From assembly GCA_019279435.1 (NCBI GenBank), contig JAAALK010000082.1, positions 20,551,116-20,615,115 of the forward strand: a DNA stretch of 64,000 bases, written 5' to 3'. The translations under genes and the position numbers were made by a program. The DNA comes from Zizania palustris. Its lineage: Eukaryota; Streptophyta; Magnoliopsida; Poales; Poaceae. The notes beneath the pieces are model-generated. The model had not been told where the DNA came from, ran no database searches, and worked only from the letters and a program-made list of their open reading frames with translations. Below, one piece after another: positions 57,931 to 64,000 of this stretch (positions within the stretch are counted from its first letter, which is position 1; each line of letters opens with the position of its first letter).

Positions 57931-59624
57931 TGAGAAACCATGTTGAAGAATATGGGTTTGATACTCCAAATGTGATGAGTGATTGTCAATGGAAGTCAAT
58001 GGAAGAGGAAGGAAGACCTGCCGAGTCTGAGGCGTATATGACTCAGGTACATAGGCAGCGAGTGACGACCGGGCAAAGGACTGCGAAGTCGGGCTGGTCC
58101 AATCCGGGTACATGGCTAGGAGCGGCAGAGGATCCACTGGTCTATCGACTAGGTTTGACTCATGTACACGGGCGGCGAGCGATTGCCGGGCTGAGGAAGC
58201 TGCGGGGTCGGGTCGACCCAATCCGGGTACCCGGTGCGAAGACGGTGACCGCTTTGTTAGTTTTGGCGCGAAACTGACAACCTATGATTATTTTGTTTTT
58301 AGGATATTAATAATTAGTTTTTAAGTTTAGAATATTTTTATTTGAGTCAGATGATTTTTTTAAGAATATTTTAGTAATTTTCGGAATTTATTTTAGAGTA
58401 AGTTTAATTTACCCTAGGGGTAAATTAGTCTTTCATGTATTAGGAGTCGCCTATAAATAGGCCCCTATCCCCCCTGCGGATAGATAACTGTTTCTAATAG
58501 ATCAATCTACAGTCCATTTTCTTATTCCACCGAAAATTTCTCTCCTCCGAAAATGTTTCGCCGACGTACTATTTTCTTCTTCGTGTTGCACGAAATCCCA
58601 CGGGAGTTCTTGTTTTTTTAGGGGCCGGCAGGACTTCACCTTACCCGTGGCGTGAGGGAGCAAAAGCAGGGCCTTTTTTTTCCTTTTTTCTCTGCCGGCG
58701 TCAGGCGCAATGCCGCAGTACAGGTATTCTCACGCACGTTGAAGCAGCTAGCTGCGCGGGCCCCACGAGCCAGCCTTTCCGTCGGCTGCGGGTGTGTTTT
58801 TTCTTTCAACGGGCGTGCAGCACGGCTGAGCGGCGTCAGGAACCAGGAGCGGCAGCAGTTTTGGTAGCAGTCCGGCACATTGACTCACGGCTACGCACAA
58901 CTGTGCGTGTCAGCGGGAACCACGGCGTTTGTTTCTCACGGCAAAGACTCCCAGGCGAAAAGCTTCTGCTAGCGGCGATGAGCAACGCGTGAAGATCTGC
59001 TCGCAGCGACGAGCAGCGCCTGAAGTTTCCGCGGAAGGTTCACGGCGACATTGGTAGATGCAGGTATTTGATCTAATCTCTTAATTTGCAGTTAGATTAA
59101 TTAAATAAATAATTATCTATCTTTAATTAAAATACAAATCTGTTAGTTAATTCATTGTTATATTATCTTTTTTATCTGCTAGATCATATTAGTACTATTA
59201 TTTATTTAAACAATTTTAATCTGCTAGTATAAATAAAAAGGGGGAAAATTAATTAAGATATTATTAGTCAAAATAATATTTTTATTTACGCGCAATGTAT
59301 TAGGTATATATCTGAATTAATTTTTGAACAATCCATGTTTTATTCTTTTGATTAGTATTTCATCTTTGGACTGCTTTATAAATATTTCGTAATTTATCTA
59401 GGTGTTTTTATTCACTGCAGTATTTTTATTTAGTTTATCTTTAATATCATTTCAGTTAAGACATCGGTCATTTTTAGACTAGATAACTTTAGTTACTGTA
59501 ATTTTCTTTGCTAATATTATCTGTTTGGTTGAGTTTATTTGGTGTTGGGAATAGGATATAGATTAGCAAGAAATTTTTAGGCGCCCATTCACCACCCCCT
59601 CTGGTCGCTACTTTCGGTCCTACA
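57931..59624 (+). repeat. T2 5' LTR, complete (1694 bp)
   Basis: TGAGAAACC start and GGTCCTACA end, TATA region CTATAAATAGGCCCC at 58451, doubled 118-bp unit near 58040 and 58158. The U5/R portion (58500-59050) differs more from T1 than U3 does, with a GC-rich stretch containing several short frames that I do not consider genes. Confidence 0.88.
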
Positions 59625-59626
59625 AG

Positions 59627-59640
59627 TGGTATTAGAGCGA
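59627..59640 (+). promoter_or_regulatory. Primer binding site of T2
   Basis: TGGTATTAGAGCGA two bases after the LTR end, the same variant of the initiator-Met site as T1. Confidence 0.8.
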
Positions 59641-59689
59641 GGCTATGGTTTTCTAATATCTTAACTGATTCTAAACCTAGGTAGTGACC

Positions 59690-62443
59690 ATGATGTCTTC
59701 TGGTAAAATCCCGTCCCTAGAAGCTTTTGGCTACACTTATTGGAAGACTCGCATGCGAGCATACCTTATGAGCCAGAGCTCGAACATATGGGAGATTTGT
59801 TTTCATCCCACTTTCACCATAAGGACTATTGTTGCGGATACTACTGCAGATGTAGTTACACAACATCAAAATAATAGTAAAGCGGTGAACATTTTATTTT
59901 CTGGTCTAGGTCCTAGTGAGTTTGAGCGTGTTAGCCATCTCACCACGGCTCGAGAGATCTGGGCTACCCTCCAGGCACACCATGAGGGGACAGCTCAGGT
60001 CAAGGCTAGGCTCTACCAAACCTACCGGCGTGAGTATGAAAATTTCTCACAAAAGCCGGGTGAGACTGTTGAGGCTTTGTTTGGTCGTTTTCAATCGATC
60101 ATTAACAAGCTTCGCGTTAACAAGGCCGAGCATGATCAGCTGGTCTCGGATCATGAACAGGCGCTTAAGGTAATCCATACCTTGGACCCTAAGATCTAGG
60201 AGATCAAGGTTTCCTCTATTGTTTAGAGCGCATCTTATGATACCTTGACCGTCGCAGAGCTTTTTAGTAAGCTCAAGGCCTTAGAGGTCGATATTCAGTT
60301 GAGATCAAATCTCACTGATTCTGGCTCAAAGACTCTAGCACTTGCGACACCGTCGGCTGATCCTAATGCCATGAGTTGTACTGCCTTTTCCTTGATGTCT
60401 ATCTCTGAGGAACAACTTGATACTCTAGGAGATGATGATTTGCGTCTGTTTAACAACCGGGTGTGACGTGTCTATGATAAGCGAATGTTTAAGAGACACG
60501 GCATAAAATCCAGATGCTTTGAGTGTGGTGACCTAGGTCATTTCATCGTCGACTGCCCCAAGAATAAGAATTACAATAAGGGATCTGACAGCAACTCCTA
60601 CAACTCCGGCAATTATGAAAACTCCACTTCGACAAAGGGCAATCCCAAGACAAGATTCTTTCGAAAGGCTATGAAGGATTACAGGCGTGAGAACAAGAAG
60701 CGAGACAAGACCTTCTTCGCCGAAATGGAGAAAAGATACTCCAAGAGATCCTCGTCTTCTTCCTCGTCTTCAAGTTCAAGTGATGAAGAGATCATGATCA
60801 GGAAGGGGAAGGACAGGGACAATCCGGCGGGCCTCTGTTTCATGGGATTCGGGGACAAGCCGAAGAGTCGCTCACGTCACAGCCGAAGACCCCACAAGAG
60901 CCTCTGCTCAATGGCTCTTGGGGAGAAGAAAGAAAATGACTACTCCGATGACTCTGGCGACGACGATGATGAGAAGACATATTCATATGAACAAGAAGTT
61001 GTTAATTTATTAGAACAGAACCGTGAGGAGTTGAAGTATTGGGAGAAACTTCTTAGAGGGGCTAAGAAGAGGATAGATGGGCTTGAGAGTGAGCTTGCCA
61101 TGGCGAATGGCAAGATTGAGAGTTTGTATTCGTCCCCTTGCTTGGGTGATAGTGGTGAGTGCCCTAACTGTGAGGTGTTGTTGTGTGACCAAACGACTCT
61201 TAAGTCCAGGTACATAGAGAGAGTAGATGAGAGAGACGCCTTGGCCACTGAGCTTGAGAGCGCTCGACATGAGCTAAAAGATGCTCATGCCACTGTCGTC
61301 GCAACTTGTGTAGACTTCCCATCCCATTTAGCTAGTATAGCTGAGCTGAGAGCCAAGAATGATGAGGAGTTGAGCGAGTTAGCTGGAGTGAGAGCTGAGT
61401 TGGAGCAGACTAAGCTAGAGCTTGATACCTTGTCAATTCCACCCACTGTTTGTGAGAACTGCTTGTCAATTAGAATGGAGTTGATCAAGCTAAAAGCTAA
61501 GAAGTCTGTCGAAGTTGATAAAGAGTGTGAGATTTGCTTGTCTCAGGTGGAGGTGTTAGCTTCTTTGAGAGAGGAGCGAGCTGATGTTCAGAACGAGAAC
61601 TTTTACCTCCGTTAGATCCTGAGTTGGATTAGTGCCAGAGAGCCACAACTCGGCATGATGATCCAGCAGTTCCAGAGACAGGATGGGTTTGGGGTAGGTT
61701 ACACCTATACCAAGGCTGATTTCGACAGTGCCATAAGCCGTGCAGTGGAGTGGAGTAAGATGACTCCCGAACAGAGATATGCCAAGACTGACTCCACTGA
61801 GTCCTTTAAGGATAGTCAGCCCAAGGATGTAGTGTTCCAAAAACAACCTAAAGCTCCACCTAAGAAGCAGATCTGGGTTCTAAAGCCTAAAACTCTCCAC
61901 ACTTCTCTTGATTCTTTACCTGGATCATCTCACACCAAAGATGCTACACCCAACATCACCAAGCCTAAGAATCCTAAGCCACAACAACATCCCAAGAAGC
62001 CTACCTATCACTATGAGTTCTGCCAGAGAGTTTGGCATCTTGAGGAGTTTTGCTTCAGGAGGAAGCGGGTTGAGCGAGCAGAGAGAGCTCGAGGTGGGCA
62101 GGAGCAGTTCTACCAGCAGGGTGGTAGACAGAGAGTTGCTCGACGTAGAGAGAGGCTAGAGGCCAGACCACGTCGTGTAGGTGGTGGTAGAGGAGGCGGT
62201 TTTTATGATCGTGCTCCGGAGGGTGGTTTCTGTTCCAGCAGAGTTCTAGATCGTTATGGATACGGTGTTGGACTTCATGACCATGATTTTAGGCAGAACA
62301 TAGGACCGCCCTTTGAGCCGCATTTTGGTCCAGACTCATATGATTCCTTCTGCTTTCCTACATACGAGAAGATGGCTCGACACTGGTTTAACACCTTTGC
62401 CAAACCTGGCGTTGGACCATTTGTTCCCACTCATGATTATTGA
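59690..62443 (+). pseudogene. SIRE-type gag of T2, full length, four nonsense codons
   Basis: One unbroken frame of 918 codons. Residues 1-190 hold the copia capsid region (YWKTRMRAYL, SEFERV, TAREIW, NFSQKPGET). A complete CCHC knuckle, CFECGDLGHFIVDC, is at residues 276-289. Then come a Lys/Ser-rich stretch, an acidic SDDSGDDDDE run, a coiled-coil of about 250 residues with four Cys pairs, a Pro/Lys linker and an Arg/Gly-rich basic tail. Stops fall at residues 170 (TAG), 179 (TAG), 259 (TGA) and 642 (TAG); T1 still has sense codons at three of them. No pol follows. Confidence 0.9.
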
Positions 62444-63824
62444 TCTTGATTTGGGAGTTGTGTATCTTTTTTGGGATACTTTGAGTCAGTTTTCTTTTCT
62501 TCTTTATTTTTTCTGATTCTTTTTGTGTGCGTTCATATCATGCATAATCATCAATCACATTTTGAGCTTGCTTCTGTTATATGATTAATCTGCTTTACCT
62601 TATCTAGCTAGTATATGTTTTTGATTACTTGTTGATGATCATGTTCTGTTTCAGTTCACATGATATATCTAATATTTGTCATATGCATGGCTTTTATGCT
62701 TTAAAATTGAAAAATGATCACCATTGCTTCTGGTAACTAGCATGTGGAGGCTGAATGCTTTCGCTATCTTTTACATGCCTGGTAGCTGGATCCTTAGATG
62801 CATATATGCAACTTGGACATCTATATGCTTTCAATATAAAAATGTGCTATAAAAATTGATAAAAATTCAGAAAATTGAAAAATTTATACATTTTTATGAT
62901 TATTAGAAAAGATCTAGGTGGGTTTGCTTTGTCGCATTGCATTGTTCTGTACTGCTTACCATAGCACTTTGGTATGAACTAGGATAGTGTAATGTATGCC
63001 AAGACTAATGTCTTAAGCTTCTGATGGTCCAGTTCTGGCCTAGGCTTGACTTGGTCGGTTAGCATAAGGTTTGACATGCAAATAACCCCTGGCAGAAATG
63101 AAAAAAAATAAAAAGGAAAAAGAAAAAGTCTGAAAAATTTAAAAAGATGACAAGTTTGCTGAAGCACTTTGCTATGGACAATGCTTATCTTGGTAGATAT
63201 CAGTTAGCGTTTGCATCTCATGCTTTACATTGCTTGTCAACTAGAAAATGTGGTGATGCTTTTGTTTGCAAAAATCGAAAAAATGTGTGACAATGATTCT
63301 TTTTAGATATCGTCTGTTGCACTGATCATGTCATGTATCTTAGACAGTATATCTTTTGCTATACCTGTTAGATGTTGTAATTGCAGTTAATCATATCTAA
63401 GAAGCATGCTTTTCACACTCCACCTGCACCCCATCTACATTCATGGCATATTTTGAGGGGGAGCTGCATTTCAGGGGGAGTTTGTGTCTATGTCTCTTTA
63501 GAGTGCATTTAGTTTCACCTGATGAGTTCAATTGTCAACAAGGGGGAGAAATTTTGGAGTTTAGGGAACATTTTTAGGGAACATTTATTTCAGGGGGAGT
63601 TCCTTGTTGTTAATTCTAGGATTTGCACTTCTTTTTGAGTCTTTATTTTTGGTTAACCATAATGACCATTTTCTTGCTTCTGTTTGGCTTTTGGTCATTA
63701 GGGTTAAACTTTTATGTTCTTTCTTCTATTTTCTATTGTCTTCGTTTTCCTATTTCCACATGTTTTGTAGGTTCTGAAGATGAGGTGAAGAGGGTGTTGA
63801 CAATGCACTCATCAAGGGGGAGAT
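62444..63824 (+). mobile_element. T2 3' untranslated region, no pol
   Basis: Same organisation as the T1 region: AT-rich start, A-rich run near 63100, then purine runs at 63457, 63475, 63542, 63593 and the LTR-proximal AAGGGGGAGAT (63814-63824). About 1.38 kb separate gag from the LTR, with no coding sequence recognised. Confidence 0.82.
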
Positions 63825-64000
63825 TGAGAAACCATGTTTAAGAATATGGGTTCGATACTCCAGACTTGATGAGTGATTGTCAACGGAAGTCAAAGGAAGA
63901 GAAAGGAAGACATGTCGAGTCTGAGGCGCATGTGACTCAGGTACATGGGCAGCGAACGACGGCCGGGCAGAGGAGCCGCGGAGTCGGGCTGGTCCAATCC
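63825..64000 (+). repeat. T2 3' LTR, start only
   Basis: TGAGAAACCATG after the polypurine tract, running to the window edge within the first copy of the 118-bp unit. It matches 57931 onward with few differences. Confidence 0.85.

Noticed and set aside
1..64000. Search for tRNA, rRNA, organellar or host genes
   Set aside because: Only tRNA-complementary primer sites were found; no clover-leaf, rRNA or conserved host protein could be supported.

Overview
The window reads as intergenic DNA from a large, repeat-rich plant genome, most likely a grass (Poaceae). I infer this from SIRE/Opie-like Ty1/copia gag and pol proteins, Tekay-like Ty3/gypsy LTRs of about 3 kb, a PIF/Harbinger element with a spliced transposase gene, a CACTA element, and initiator-Met tRNA primer sites. 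I found no host gene, rRNA, tRNA or CRISPR array. Almost every base can be assigned to a transposable element, and most of these are nested in one another.

Layout, with working names. Positions 1-1925: minus-strand Ty3 element N (leader, primer site, probable LTR, pol end). 1920-2973: plus-strand Tekay-like gypsy G (integrase, chromodomain). 2974-3903: first part of the G LTR. 3904-15580: a block repeating material found again further right: an LTR-X segment carrying a complete PIF/Harbinger element H1 (4269-7853), then minus-strand copia element M (pol, gag, truncated LTR). 15581-18517: the G LTR resumes, repeating 681 bp already seen at 3223-3903. 18518-26745: element X, a copia with gag but no pol and a long 3' LTR holding H2, a deletion derivative of H1. 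26746-32660: second copy of M. 32661-44963: minus-strand copia Z, split by CACTA element K (33229-39389), which itself holds a solo LTR (34243-35810). 44964-49283: two BARE/Angela-like copia ends facing each other around a CACTA-like piece. 49284-51508: another gypsy LTR. 51509-64000: two gag-only SIRE-like elements, T1 and T2; T2 appears to sit inside the 3' LTR of T1.

The nesting order can be read from the junctions: G in the gag of X, X in the RT of M, M in the RT of Z, Z in a BARE-like pol, K in Z and the solo LTR in K. The simplest account of the left third is a head-to-tail tandem duplication of part of this nest (breakpoint joining position 32085 to 15581, with a 4-bp overlap), followed by a deletion of about 6.3 kb in the left copy.

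Functionally, the only apparently intact catalytic gene is the H1 transposase (three exons, 349 codons). The gag and pol genes are decayed, largely by C-to-T type nonsense changes typical of methylated repeats. The elements of most interest are X, T1 and T2: all three lack pol exactly after gag, so they would have depended on pol from related autonomous copies such as M or Z.
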